Shown piece after piece: positions 12,166-23,335 of a DNA stretch of 64,000 bases. Location of the stretch: positions 4,779,001 through 4,843,000 of the forward strand of contig NC_081546.1 in the NCBI RefSeq assembly GCF_901000735.1. Reading direction: 5' to 3'. Below the pieces are notes generated by a model. It searched no databases and was not told the DNA's origin. It was given only the letters and a program-made list of their open reading frames with translations. The position numbers and the translations under genes were made by a program. The DNA comes from Corylus avellana (lineage: Eukaryota > Streptophyta > Magnoliopsida > Fagales > Betulaceae). Position 1 is the stretch's first letter, and every line of letters begins with the position of its first letter.

Positions 12166-12265
12166 NNNNNNNNNNNNNNNNNNNNNNNNNNNNNNNNNNN
12201 NNNNNNNNNNNNNNNNNNNNNNNNNNNNNNNNNNNNNNNNNNNNNNNNNNNNNNNNNNNNNNNNN
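12166..12265. other. Assembly gap (exactly 100 N)
   Basis: Exactly 100 N, the usual placeholder for a scaffold gap of unknown size. The join between the inverted LTR and the following sequence is therefore not proven. Confidence 0.99.
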
Positions 12266-15200
12266 AATGACATCATAATTCGATTCATTCTAAATACACA
12301 ACCGTTTCTATTTTCTCATCCCAACTTTTGTGTCGATGCTACAATATCAGCGAAAATCTTCCAGTACTACATTTTTACTTAATAAATCATAACTCAACAA
12401 AAGAAACTCGTAATTAAGATTTCAACTCAAACGAAATACACGATTACATCAAATGTAAGATTCTCATCCATTCTTGACTAATACATATTGTGCTTGCTGC
12501 GTTCTAGAGATGAAATTGATAAGCAAGCAAAGTAGGATATGGGTAAGTTTTCAAGCTGGATGTTCCAAAGTACACATGCTAAAATCTCTCTCTCTTGGGT
12601 CTTGCAAGGTCAAGAAGAGAAAAGAGAGAAAGATAGTCCTGTTGCTTTCTAGAAATGAAGATTTGAAAAGCATTTCAGGACATGATGTGCATGTGACTCC
12701 TTCCTGAGACTTTCAAAATACCCATATCGGATGCTCCCTCTCCTCTGTCATGTATGGAGACTGAGAAGAAAAGGGAGATATTTAGCCTGAGAAGCATGAT
12801 CAAGGATAATCTTGCTTCCTCAGGACATGATCAACGATAATCTTGCTTCAATGGTTTACTACTGAGAGTATAAGGTGTTGGGTTTGTGAATCAAATCGTG
12901 ATGCTTGCATTTTTCTCTCTTTTGAGGATATGCTCAACTGGAAGAAAAGTCGAGCTTTCATTGTATGGAAGGCTATTAATAGAAGATTTCAGGCGAAGGA
13001 GTATGATCAGAAGGCATGTGTTGCAATGGAGAAAGAGGTGGGAATTTATAGGAAAGATTTCTGGTAATGAACGAGCGCGTGGTGCGCGTTGGCATGACAA
13101 TTCCTTCAGTTGCCCACGCATGGTATTTGAAGTCGTTGATTGAACAGTGGGTTTGAAAAATGAGCTCAGTCGAATTTATGACAGGAGACAAGATCCTACT
13201 TCCACTGGATCTTTTGACAAAATTTCCATCGCGGCCCGAGGTCGCCTAACGCTTTGTTGTTTACTGTTTATTTCACCTGAAGTGAAAAATTCCTTTAAAG
13301 CCACTCGTCTGCTGCTTCCAGAAACTTCACAAAATTTCTTCAGTTCCTAACGCTTAGTCTCTTCTCAGTACTTCATCTCTCCCAATTTCTTCGTATTCTC
13401 AACTATTTTCCTTACTCTCCTAAATATGGGAGTATCATCATCATCCGTTAACAACCTCGATTTGAATGTTGCTCCTGCAGCACAACCCATTGTTATGCCT
13501 GACGTGCAACCGGAGGTGCCTGTTGTTCCCCCTGAAGTGTCTGCTATTCATCCCGTCGTACCTGTTACACACCCTAATGAACCTGCTGCATATCCTAACG
13601 TATGGCAGCCAACTTTTGTCTTTGACAATCGCCCTATCACTATTCACGATTCTGTCATGCTCCATGATTTTACTGCTGTAGCAGTGGCCAAAGGTTTCGT
13701 AATTCCACGGGATCAAACGTTCTTAGCTGATAGGTCGGATACTGATGCTATTAATAACTCATTGGCATTCAGTATCCAAGGTGCTGCTTCAGTTTCTGAC
13801 ATGGCACAACGTGTGAGTGCCAGAAATGTTGAGCTGAAAGTCTCAAGAAACCAAATCGGGGTCTTACAGCGACTGCTCAAATACTACAAACGAAAACACG
13901 TGGATTTGAAGCAGGAGAATACTCAGCTGAAAAAGATGATGCTATCTTACGCAGAATACTTGGGACCAAAGATGCTAGAAATGGAGAAGAATACCGAACG
14001 TCTCCAGCGACAGCACGAAAAACTCCGGGTCGATGTTCAGGGGTATTGCAAGTCTCTCCGCACACGCTCTAGTCAGGTACCTCATTAGAAATAAATATTC
14101 CCTTAGATAATTCAATTATATAAATATATACGATTCTGCTCATACTAGGTTTTCTCTATGCAGAAATAATTTTTCTGGAGCAGCTCTGAGGAATCATCTG
14201 CTCATCATTACCACGTATCTCTTTATGCAACAAATTCCCTTCTCTTTTTTTTTTTTTTTTTTTTTTTTATGGACACTGGTATGTAATATTATAAGGAGCT
14301 TGTTCTCCAAACATTTCTTTTCGTAATCATCCAGTACTCATTCAATATTCATTATATAATCATCATGTCATTATAATAACTTCATTTAAATAAACAATCT
14401 GTTTAACAAGTTAATCACTCAATAAAACATCTAAGTATGCACCATCACATGTTATCAACCTCTAAAATACTTTAATATCATTGAACATATATCTTATAAG
14501 AGAAATTTAGATCATGTCACTATATTATATCACTATATTATATTGTCTTTCAACTCTTACCTTTATGCTTCAATTTACCTCAAGAATAATAATCCATTAT
14601 CTTTACTTAGTAAAAGAAAATTATATCAAAAGCTTTGGCATGTAACTAAAATTTCTCATAATTTCATATCCACTAATGCCTCAAAATTTAAATATTATCC
14701 ACAACCTAGGAGCACTAATTCATCCTCAAAACTTTAAGCATCACTTCAATATAATTTACCTCAATTACAGAAAACCTAACACCTTAAATCCTAAGAATCA
14801 CCTCAAAGATTTCATGAATTGTACCTTAAAGTCATCACAATCATTCGAAAATATCAAAATCCTTAAACCACAACTTTATATCTCAAAATATCTTATAGAT
14901 TCTAGGGTATACCTTATTTGCATTTATCCCTGCAATACTTAGGCATTCACTTCATGCCATTACGTAATCCTTATTCATCAATCCATATATTATAACATCA
15001 ATCATAGTATCATTATTGTCATCGACCAAACCTTAGCCATTACCAAAAACTCATATAAACTCTATATCATTAATTCAGTTCAAGAATCATTTCACAATCG
15101 ACATCCATAAGACCATTCGTTACTAAGTCACTTACACCATTTGTCTCACAACCTAAATCAATAAAACCATTTTGTCACCAAATTAATTTCACAAATTAGC

Positions 15201-15636
15201 TAGCAACCCAAATCTATAAAATCATCATACGATTTTTAAATCATGATCAATAATCTTTTCTAAATCCTCGAGACACCTTAAAATATACCATTATCAATCG
15301 ATACTCTAGAAAACTGCCGCAAATCCAAATAGGCAGATACTATAGATCACAACCTATCTATAAAATAAAATTCATCTCCGTCATTAACATGATCACAATA
15401 ATAAAATCCTCCAAATTAATCACACTAAGATGATTTTTTTTTTTTTTTTTTTTAACAAAAAATTAACCATTAGAAAAATGCTCATGCATCATTTATTAGA
15501 GACCACACAACAATGCACACTCTACTTGGCCGGAATGTGGCTTCTCATTAACCCCCCAAAATTTTTTTTTTTTTTTTTTTTTTTTAATTAAAAAAAATCT
15601 GCCAGAACCTTATAACCTTTGCTCTGATACCAAAAT
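12266..15636. mobile_element. Internal region of a third, large non-autonomous retrotransposon
   Basis: Unlike the A/B units, this 3.4-kb part is not repeated elsewhere in the window. It carries one good frame (13426-14088) and then AT-rich, gene-poor sequence with T tracts at about 14250-14270, 15435-15453 and 15570-15585. It abuts a minus-strand primer site and LTR at 15621-16367, so it is read as the inside of a LARD-like element, though the plus-strand frame would then be antisense to that element. An unrelated insertion is the alternative. Confidence 0.45.
13426..14088 (+). CDS. Hypothetical coiled-coil protein in retrotransposon internal DNA
   Basis: A 220-codon ATG frame, the longest clean one in the insert. 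Residues 1-60 are Ser/Asn then Pro/Val/Ala-rich with repeats of the type PxVxPxxP (low complexity). Residues about 65-110 look globular (WQPTFVFDNRPITIHDSVML). Residues about 125-215 are rich in Lys, Glu, Gln and Leu with heptad-like spacing, predicting a coiled coil. No zinc knuckle, protease, reverse transcriptase or integrase motif is present. Long non-autonomous plant LTR elements sometimes keep gag-like or unknown frames of this kind; that origin is inference. It could be a captured host fragment instead. No splice evidence was found. Confidence 0.5.
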   Translation: MGVSSSSVNNLDLNVAPAAQPIVMPDVQPEVPVVPPEVSAIHPVVPVTHPNEPAAYPNVWQPTFVFDNRPITIHDSVMLHDFTAVAVAKGFVIPRDQTFLADRSDTDAINNSLAFSIQGAASVSDMAQRVSARNVELKVSRNQIGVLQRLLKYYKRKHVDLKQENTQLKKMMLSYAEYLGPKMLEMEKNTERLQRQHEKLRVDVQGYCKSLRTRSSQVPH

Positions 15637-16367
15637 TGTAACATCCCCAGCCCGTTAAGGCTGAGTTTGCCACTTTTTCTTCTTTTACAACAAAAGTTCT
15701 TGCAAAGATCTATAAGGTCTATCAGAGTACTTGATTTTAAAGGATACGAAAAATGTATAAAACATTATTCAAGAGATTTTATTACAAGCGAAATTATAAA
15801 ACATTAAACTTTAGTTGCGGAATATCATATCATTACAATAACTTATATGAAAAGACTTTGAAAATTAATAATTATTTCCACCCCATTCCGGCCTCCTATT
15901 CCAGCATCCTTTCTACCTGAAAACAAGAAATAAAACTGAATTAGCCCAAAGGGGGCCCAGCAAGTAAAATCCACAACCATAAATAGTTTTACTCCTTGTT
16001 CTCAGTTTTGAAAATCGTTTTCACAAATAAATATACATCCAGCCATAATAATATATGTAAGTACGGTTGCATCTCCCGTAACATATACATACTATTACAT
16101 CTAGTAATAGATCATCGTTGTAAATCATCTTTATAAATCATCATCATAATGCATCATTATAAATAATCTTTGTAAATCATCATAGCATATTATCGTTGAA
16201 AATATAGTATCATTTTCTCATAATAGGCCCATGTACACTATTACCCCTGTGCACGAGGGTTGCGGGTCCTTGTGACCATGGCACTGAACTGTGGCCTCAG
16301 CCATGCCCGACCGTCAATTAACTCTTTTTCTTGGTGCACTCAACGGTCTGTTGATGGAATACCACCT
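15621..16367 (-). mobile_element. LTR-C with adjacent primer-binding site
   Basis: On the minus strand an LTR ending GGGGATGTTACA (plus-strand start TGTAACATCCCC at 15637) is followed by a 4-base spacer and TGGTATCAGAGC (15621-15632), the primer-binding site complementary to the 3' end of initiator tRNA-Met. This marks a 5' LTR of an element pointing left. The LTR runs to about 16367, where LTR-A copy 3 begins; its own far end is not clear. Confidence 0.65.
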
Positions 16368-16841
16368 TGTAACAATCTCGTATAGCGGAAAAACTGTAAT
16401 TATCAATACAAAAAAATACTGTTAAAATACTTTTCTTTATACAAAAATACCCAAAGCTATGTCGTACAAGGCATTTATACAAATCTATCCGACAGTCTAA
16501 ACTCTAGACAAAACTTAACCAACTTGGAATCTCTGTACATCTCAATATGAATCTCTAATCACAACTGCATAATTACCTTGATTTTCCATTCCTGCAAGCA
16601 CTACAAAAAACTGTGAAGTAGTGAGTCAATTGATTTCCGACAATATAAATCATTGTTGAATCATATATAGCAAAATGCTAGACAAGTTATAAAACCACAA
16701 AAATCCGTATTATTGGATATCAATATCATACTCAGTAAGTAAGAATACTTACAGTGGATTACATGAATGGATCATCAAAGGTAATTACTTGAAACCCGTT
16801 CTGCTGCAGTTGGTCCATACCCATAACAATCCCTTCACTGA

Positions 16842-16876
<35 letters not shown>

Positions 16877-17687
16877 CTAAACTCTCTTTCTTCCTCTTCA
16901 GCTCTCTGTCTTAAATTTCCATATCACTCTCGGTTTCTCTCCTCTCTTTTGTATGAATGAGGCATTTAAATAAAGAAGAACTAAAAGAGAAAGAAGAAAA
17001 ATGGGAGCAGGTGAGAGCTGTCGGCAGAAGGGGAAAAGAAAGAAAATAATATAATAAGAATAAAATAATAGGAATAAGAAAGAAAGAGTGGGAGTAGGTG
17101 AGAGTTGTCGGGGGAGAAAAGGAGAAAAGAAAAAAATAATATAAAATAAGAATATAAAAAGGAATAAGAAAGAAGTTTAGGTTTGAATTCAAAGTTTAGG
17201 TTTGAATAAAAAAAATAAGAAAGAAAAAGTGGGAGCAGGTGAGAAAATTAGGGAAAAGTAGGCGTGAAAGTTAGGTTTCACTCCAATTTATTAAAAACAA
17301 ATCTAATAAAATATTAAATATTATTCTCACCTAATTTCCCTTAATAATCTGAATCCCACAAATTCCTTACTCATAAAATCAATCACCAATTATTACAATC
17401 ATACTCCAAATTATACCAATCCATCATCAATTATCATATCTCTTAAATCTCCCAATAAAATAATCAAAATAAAATTATCATCATGATATAATAACCTCAA
17501 ATCAATATTCATTCCAATAATATTCATAAGATCTAATAAATTCCTCAAGAATAAATATTATTACCTAATATCATCAATAAATATCTCAACCTCAAAGTAA
17601 ATGCCATTACCTAATATGAATATTAATATAATCATAGCATCAATTTAATATCTCTAAAATAAGACTTTAAAAATCTGGGGTGCTACA
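16368..17687 (-). repeat. LTR-A copy 3, inverted
   Basis: Reverse complement LTR-A, 1320 bp, with ends TGTAACAATCTCG and GGTGCTACA. It is followed by ATCTTCCCTCC, the complement of the polypurine tract, so on the minus strand it is a 3' LTR. It lacks the minisatellite. Confidence 0.85.
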
Positions 17688-18346
17688 ATCTTCCCTCCTT
17701 ATTAGAATTTCGTCCTCGAAATTAAAGCCCATAAATTACCACCTATCTTCAAATTGAGCAACCCAAATTAAAAACAAATCACACTTGAACCATAACTTAC
17801 TCAAGTTACTATAAAAATTTTTAAATTCAATCTGTTCATAAATAAATATCATAACATATTCCATACCCAAGCGATGTGAGATTCTACAAGCACTCTTCTT
17901 GGGCACCAGTGTCACCGTTGGCAATCCTCAGGAAATTTCTTCATTCTCGGCCCTTAACTTTTGGCCCTTATACATTTCATTGTGTCTTAACTGACACCAT
18001 TATAATATAACTCACTTTTGGCATCACCAACGTGTGTCCACTAGCGACCCTCATAGGCTTGTGCACACTCCCATCATCTCAGGCTGGGTAATGCTTTGAT
18101 ACCATTTGTAACATCCCAGGGAAAAGCGCTAGCCACATCTGCGCTATTACCCCAAAAGGACTAGTCAATTTGGAGCTTCCCTAGAATTCATTATAAAGCC
18201 CAGTTTCACCTAGTAACTAGGCAATGTGGGACTTAGCACCCATGACTATCTCTATAAACTACCCACTCAATGTGGGCTTCTTCTCATCATGCAGTGCTTC
18301 AATACCACATGACTTGGCGTTACTAGGTGGCTCTGATACCATTTTT
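17688..18346 (-). mobile_element. Short internal domain with PPT, primer sites and LTR-B, inverted
   Basis: Minus-strand order: LTR-A copy 4 end, primer site TGGTATCAGAGCC (18329-18341), about 45 bp, LTR-B (about 18107-18285), primer site TGGTATCAAAGC (18093-18104), about 400 bp of internal DNA, polypurine tract beside 17687. Relative to the plus-strand unit at 21382-22088 it lacks about 54 bp, including the tract and first bases of LTR-B, with ATGA at the break, pointing to a microhomology deletion. Total 659 bp and no protein frame. Confidence 0.7.
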
Positions 18347-19663
18347 TGTAACGATCTGATCTCATATAGCGGAAAAACTGTAATTATCAATACAAAAAAA
18401 ATACTCTTAAAATACTTTTCTTTATACAAAAATACCCAAAGCTATGTCGTACAAGGCATTTATACAGATCTATCCGACAGTCTAAACTCTAGACAAAACT
18501 TAACCAACTTGGAATCTCTGTACATCTTAATATGAATCTCTAATCACAACTGCATAATTACCTTGATTTTCCATTCCTGCAAGCACTACAAAAAACTGTG
18601 AAGTAGTGAGTCAATTGATTTCCGACAATATAAATCATTGTTGAATCATATATAGCAAAATGCTAGACAAGTTATAAAACCACAAAAATCCTTATTATTG
18701 GATATCAATATCATACTCAGTAAGTAAGAATACTTACAGTGGATTACATGAATGGATCATCAAAGGTAATTACTTGAAACCCGTTCTGCGGCAGTTGGTC
18801 CATACCCATAACAATCCCTTCACTGACTTTCTCTCTCTCTCTCTCTCCTAAACTCTCTTTCTTCCTCTTCAGCTCTCTGTCTTAAATTTCCATCTCACTC
18901 TCGGTTTCTCTCCTCTCTTTTGTATGAATGAGGCATTTAAATAAGGAAGGACTAAAAGAGAAAGAAGAAAAGTGGGAGCAGGTGAGAGCTGTCGGCAGAA
19001 GGAGAAAAGAAAGAAAATAATATAAAATAAGAATAAAAAAATAGGAATAAGAAAGAAAAAGGTGGGAGTAGGTGAGAGCTGTCGGCAGAGGGAGAAAAGA
19101 AAGAAAAAAAAAATAATATAAAATAAGAATATAAAAAGGAATAAGAAAGAAGTTTAGGTTTGAATTCAAAGTTTAGGTTTGAAAAAAGGAATAAGAAAGA
19201 AAAAGTGGGAGCAGGTGAGAAAATTGGGGAAAAGTAGGCGTGAAAGTTAGGTTTCACTCCAATTTATTAAAAACAAATCTAATAAAATATTAAATATTAT
19301 TCTCACCTAATTTCCCTTAATAATCTGAATCCCACAAATTCCTTACTCATAAAATCAATCACCAATTATTACAATCATACTCAAAATTATACCAATCAAT
19401 CATCAATTATCATATCTCTTAAATCTCCCAATAAAATAATCAAAATAAAATCATCATCATGATATAATAACCTCAAATCAATATTCATTCCAATAATATT
19501 CATAAGATCTAATAAATTCCTCAAGAATAAATATTATTACCTAATATCATCAATAGATATCTCAACCTCAAAGTAAATGCCATTACCTAATATGAATATT
19601 GATATAATCATAGCATCAATTTAATATCTCTAAAATAAGACTTTAAAAATCTGGGTTGCTACA
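18347..19663 (-). repeat. LTR-A copy 4, inverted
   Basis: Reverse complement LTR-A of 1317 bp, nearly identical in layout to copy 3. Its TGTAACGATCTGATCTC start carries a 5-base duplication (GATCT). The PPT complement ATCTTCCCTCC follows at 19664. Confidence 0.85.
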
Positions 19664-20296
19664 ATCTTCCCTCCTTATTAGAATTTCGTCCTCGAAATTA
19701 AAGCCCATAAATTACCACCTATCTTCAATTTGAGCAACCCAAATTAAAAACAAATCATACTTGAACCATAACTTACTCAAGTTACTATAAAAAATTTTAA
19801 ATTCAATATGTTCATAAATAAATATCATAACATATTCCATACCCAGGCGATGTGAGACTCTACAAGCACTCTTCTTGGGCACCAGTGTCACCGTTGGCAA
19901 TCCTCAGGGAATTTCTTCATTCTTGGCCCTTAACTTTTGGCCCTTATACATTTCATTGTGTCTTAACTGACACCATTATAATATAACCCACTTTTGGCAT
20001 CACCAACGTGTGTCCACTAGCGACCCTCATAGGCTTGTGCAAACTCCTACCATCTCAGGCTGGGTAATGTTTTGATACCATTTGTAACATCCCAGGGAAA
20101 AGCGCTAGCCACATCTGCGCAATTACCCCAAAAGAATTAGTCAATTTGGAGCTTCCCTAGAATTCATTATAAAGCCCAGTTTCACCTAGTAACTAGGCAA
20201 TGTGGGACTTAGCACCCATGACTATCTCTATAAACTACCCACTCAATGTGGGCTTCTTCTCATCATGCAGTGCTTCAATACCACATGACCTGGCGT
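19664..20296 (-). mobile_element. Second inverted internal domain with LTR-B
   Basis: Close copy of 17688-18320: polypurine complement, about 400 bp internal DNA, primer site complement ending ACCA at 20080, LTR-B from 20083. It stops in TTACTAGGTG, where the sequence folds back into a plus-strand LTR-B. Confidence 0.75.
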
Positions 20297-20454
20297 TACT
20301 AGGTGAAACTGGGCTTTATAATGAATTCTAGGGAAGCTCCAAATTGACTAGTCCTTTTGGGGTAATAGCGCAGATGTGGCTAGCGCTTTTCCCTGGGATG
20401 TTACAAATGGTATCAAAGCATTACTCAGCCTGAGAGGATGGGAGTGTGCACAAA
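20297..20454 (+). mobile_element. Fold-back junction: partial LTR-B plus primer site
   Basis: From TTACTAGGTG the plus strand repeats LTR-B (to GGGATGTTACA at 20405), then the primer site TGGTATCAAAGC (20408-20419). Only about 35 bp of internal DNA follow before the sequence jumps into the middle of LTR-A at AATGGTAGG, so most of the internal domain and the LTR-A start are deleted. Confidence 0.75.
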
Positions 20455-21381
20455 ATGGTAGGTATAAGGATGGTAGAATAAGAAGGTAGAATAGTATAGG
20501 GTTGGTGAAATAGTATAGAGTTGGTAGAATAGTATAGGGTTGGTGGAATAGTATAGGGTTGGTGGAATAGTATAGGGTTGGTGAAATAGTAAAATGAGGG
20601 TATAATTGTAAATTGAAGGTAGAATAGTGTTTGATTTTCTCCTATAAATAAGCTCTTCTCCTTCAGTATTTTCACCACTCATCTCCTCTCCCATCTCTTG
20701 CATATATTCTTCCTTCTTCCGCTTTTTACTCGGTCTTTCTTCTTTCTAAGAGTATTTACTCAGAACAGAGAGAGAAAGGGCGAGACCAAGCGCTACAAGA
20801 AAGAAAGAACACAAGAGAAACCGAGAGTGAGATGGGAAATTTAAGACAGAGAGTTGAAGAGGAAGAAAGAGAGTTTAGGCGAGAGAGAGAGAGAGAGAGA
20901 GAAAGTCAGTGAAGGGATTGTTATGGGTATGGACCAACTGCAGCAGAACGGGTTTCAAGTAATTACCTTTGATGATCCATTCATGTAATCCACGGTAAGT
21001 ATTCTTACTTACTGAGTATGATATTGATATCCAATAATACGGATTTTTGTGGTTTTATAACTTGTCTAGCATTTTGCTATATATGATTCAACAATTATTT
21101 ATATTATCGGAAATCAATTGACTCACTACTTCACAGTTTTTTGTAGTGCTTGCAGGAATGGAAAATCAAGGTAATTATGCAGTTGTGATTAGAGATTCAT
21201 ATTGAGATGTACAGAGATTCCAAGTTGGTTAAGTTTTGTCTAGAGTTTAAACTGTCGGATAGATTTGTATAAATGCCTTGTACGACATAGCTTTGGGTAT
21301 TTTTTATATAAAGAAAAGTATTTTAACAGTATTTTTTTGGTATTGATAATTACAGTTTTTCCGCTATATGAGATCGTTACA
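20455..21381 (+). repeat. LTR-A copy 5, 5'-truncated, with minisatellite and promoter
   Basis: Plus-strand LTR-A lacking its first part, ending ATCGTTACA. It has the 19-bp minisatellite, then a TATA-like CTCCTATAAATAAG at about 20638 followed by a pyrimidine-rich leader, the arrangement of an LTR promoter. It is followed by a primer site at 21385-21397. Confidence 0.8.
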
Positions 21382-22088
21382 AAATGGTATCAGAGCCACC
21401 TAGTAACGCCAGGTCATGTGGTATTGAAGCACTGCATGACATTTTAAGAGGGGGAGTTTGTAACACCCCGGTCCCATATTGGGAAGATGAGAAGAAGCCC
21501 ACATTGAGTGGGTAGTTTATAGAGATAGTCATGGGTGCTAAGTCCCACATTGCCTAGTTACTAGGTGAAACTGGGCTTTATAATGAATTATAGGGAAGCT
21601 CCAAATTGACTAGTCCTTTTGGGGTAATAGCGCAGATGTGGCTAGCGCTTTTCCCTGGGATGTTACATATGGTATCAAAACATTACCCAGCCTGAGATGG
21701 TGGGAGTGTGCACAAGCCTATGAGGGTCGCTAGTGGACACACGTTGGTGATGCCAAAAGTGGGTTATATTATAATGGTGTCAGTTAAGAAACAATGAAAT
21801 GTATAAGGGCCAAAAGTTAAGGGCCGAGAATGAAGAAATTCCCTGAGGATTGCCAACGGTGACACTGGTGCCCAAGAAGAGTGCTTGTAGAGTCTCACAT
21901 CGCCTGGGTATGGAATATGTTATGATATTTATTTATGAACAGATTGAATTTAAAAAATTTTTTATAGTAACTTGAGTAAGTTATGGTTCAAGTATGATTT
22001 GTTTTTAATTTGGGTTGCTCAATTTGAAGATAGGTGGTAATTTATGGGCTTTAATTTCGAGGACGGAATTCTAATAAGGAGGGAAGAT
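21382..22088 (+). mobile_element. Internal domain of the composite element (PBS, PPT, LTR-B, PBS, PPT)
   Basis: After LTR-A comes the primer site TGGTATCAGAGCC (21385-21397), about 50 bp, a purine tract AAGAGGGGGAG, LTR-B (21459-21667, TGTAACACCCC to GGGATGTTACA), a second primer site TGGTATCAAAAC (21670-21681), about 380 bp without a long frame, and a second purine tract GGAGGGAAGAT before LTR-A copy 6. The tract follows CGAGGACGGAATTC, a sequence familiar just before 3' LTRs of plant retrotransposons. A tract before and a primer site after LTR-B means that it is joined as in a tandem concatemer, not a solo LTR dropped in by chance. Confidence 0.75.
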
Positions 22089-23335
22089 TGTAGCAACCCA
22101 GATTTTTTAAAGTCTTATTTTAGAGATATTAAATTGATGCTATGATTATATTAATATTCATATTAGGTAATGGCATTTACTTTGAGGTTGAGATATTTAT
22201 TGATGATATTAGGTAATAATATTTATTCTTGAGGAATGTATTAGATCTTATGAATATTATTGGAATGAATATTGATTTGAGGTTATTATATCATGATGAT
22301 GATTTTATATTGATTATTTTATTGGGAGATTTAAGAGATATGATAATTGATGATTGATTGGTATAATTTGGAGTATGATTGTAATCATTGGTGAAATAAT
22401 AGGATAGTAAATGGAAGGTAGAAATAGTATAGGGTTGGTGGAATAGTATAGGGTTGGTGAAATAGTATAGGGTTGGTGGAATAGTGTAGGGTTGGTGGAA
22501 TAGTATAGGGTTGGTGAAATAGTAAAGGGTTGGTGGAATAGTGTAGGGTTGGTGGAATAGTATAGGGTTGGTGAAATAGTATTTGATTTTCTCCTATAAA
22601 TAGAACTCTTCTCCTTCACAATTTTCACAACTCATCTCCTCTCCCATCTCTTGCATATATTCTTCATTCTTCCGCTTTTTACTCGGTCTTTCTTCTTTCT
22701 AAGAGTGTTTACTCAGAACAGAGAGAGAAAGGGCGAGACCAAGCGCTACAAGAAAGAAAGAACACAAGAGAAACCGAGAGTGAGATGGGAAATTTAAGAC
22801 GGAGAGCTGAAGAGGAAGAAAGAGAGTTTAGGCGAGAGAGAAAGAGAGAGAGAAAGTCAGTGAAGGGATTGTTATGGGTATGGACCAACTGCAGCAGAAC
22901 GGGTTTCAAGTAATTACCTTTGATGATCCATTCATGTAATCCACTGTAAGTATTCTTACTTACTGAGTATGATATTGATATCCAATAATACGGATTTTTG
23001 TGGTTTTATAACTTGTCTAGCATTTTACTATATATGATTCAACAATGATTTATATTATCGGAAATCAATTGACTCACTACTTCACAGTTTTTGTAGTGCT
23101 TGCAGGAATGGAAAATCAAGGTAATTATGCAGTTGTGATTAGAGAGTCATATTGAGATGTACAGAGATTCCAAGTTGGTTAAGTTTTGTCTAGAGTTTAG
23201 ACTGTCGGATAGATTTGTATAAATGCCTTGTACGACATAGCTTTGGGTATTCATGTATGGAGAAAAGTATTTTAACAGTATTTTTTTTGTATTGATAATT
23301 ACAGTTTTTCCGCTATATGAGATTGTAACGTTACA
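22089..23335 (+). repeat. LTR-A copy 6 (3' outer LTR)
   Basis: Complete plus-strand LTR-A, 1247 bp, from TGTAGCAACCC to TAACGTTACA, directly followed by the target duplication and laccase exon 6. It has the longest minisatellite array (about 22425-22582) and a TATA-like CTCCTATAAATAG near 22590 with a pyrimidine-rich leader. Its end GTAACGTTACA differs slightly from the ATCGTTACA of copy 5. Confidence 0.85.

Noticed and set aside
20408..20419. tRNA gene at TGGTATCA motifs
   Set aside because: These are primer-binding sites next to LTR ends; no cloverleaf surrounds them.
21451..21667. LTR-B as a Cassandra-type TRIM with a 5S rRNA gene
   Set aside because: Size and TGTAAC start fit, but no 5S-like internal promoter or conserved 5S segment is visible.
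22314..22628. Tyr-Ser-Thr-Asn-Pro repeat protein on the minus strand (also 20421-20703)
   Set aside because: It is a translation of the 19-bp minisatellite and adjoining LTR, not a gene; the repeats shift frame between copies.
9135..23335. CRISPR array or bacterial mobile element
   Set aside because: The repeats are LTRs with plant retrotransposon signals and the genes around have plant introns; no spacer-repeat pattern or bacterial gene exists.
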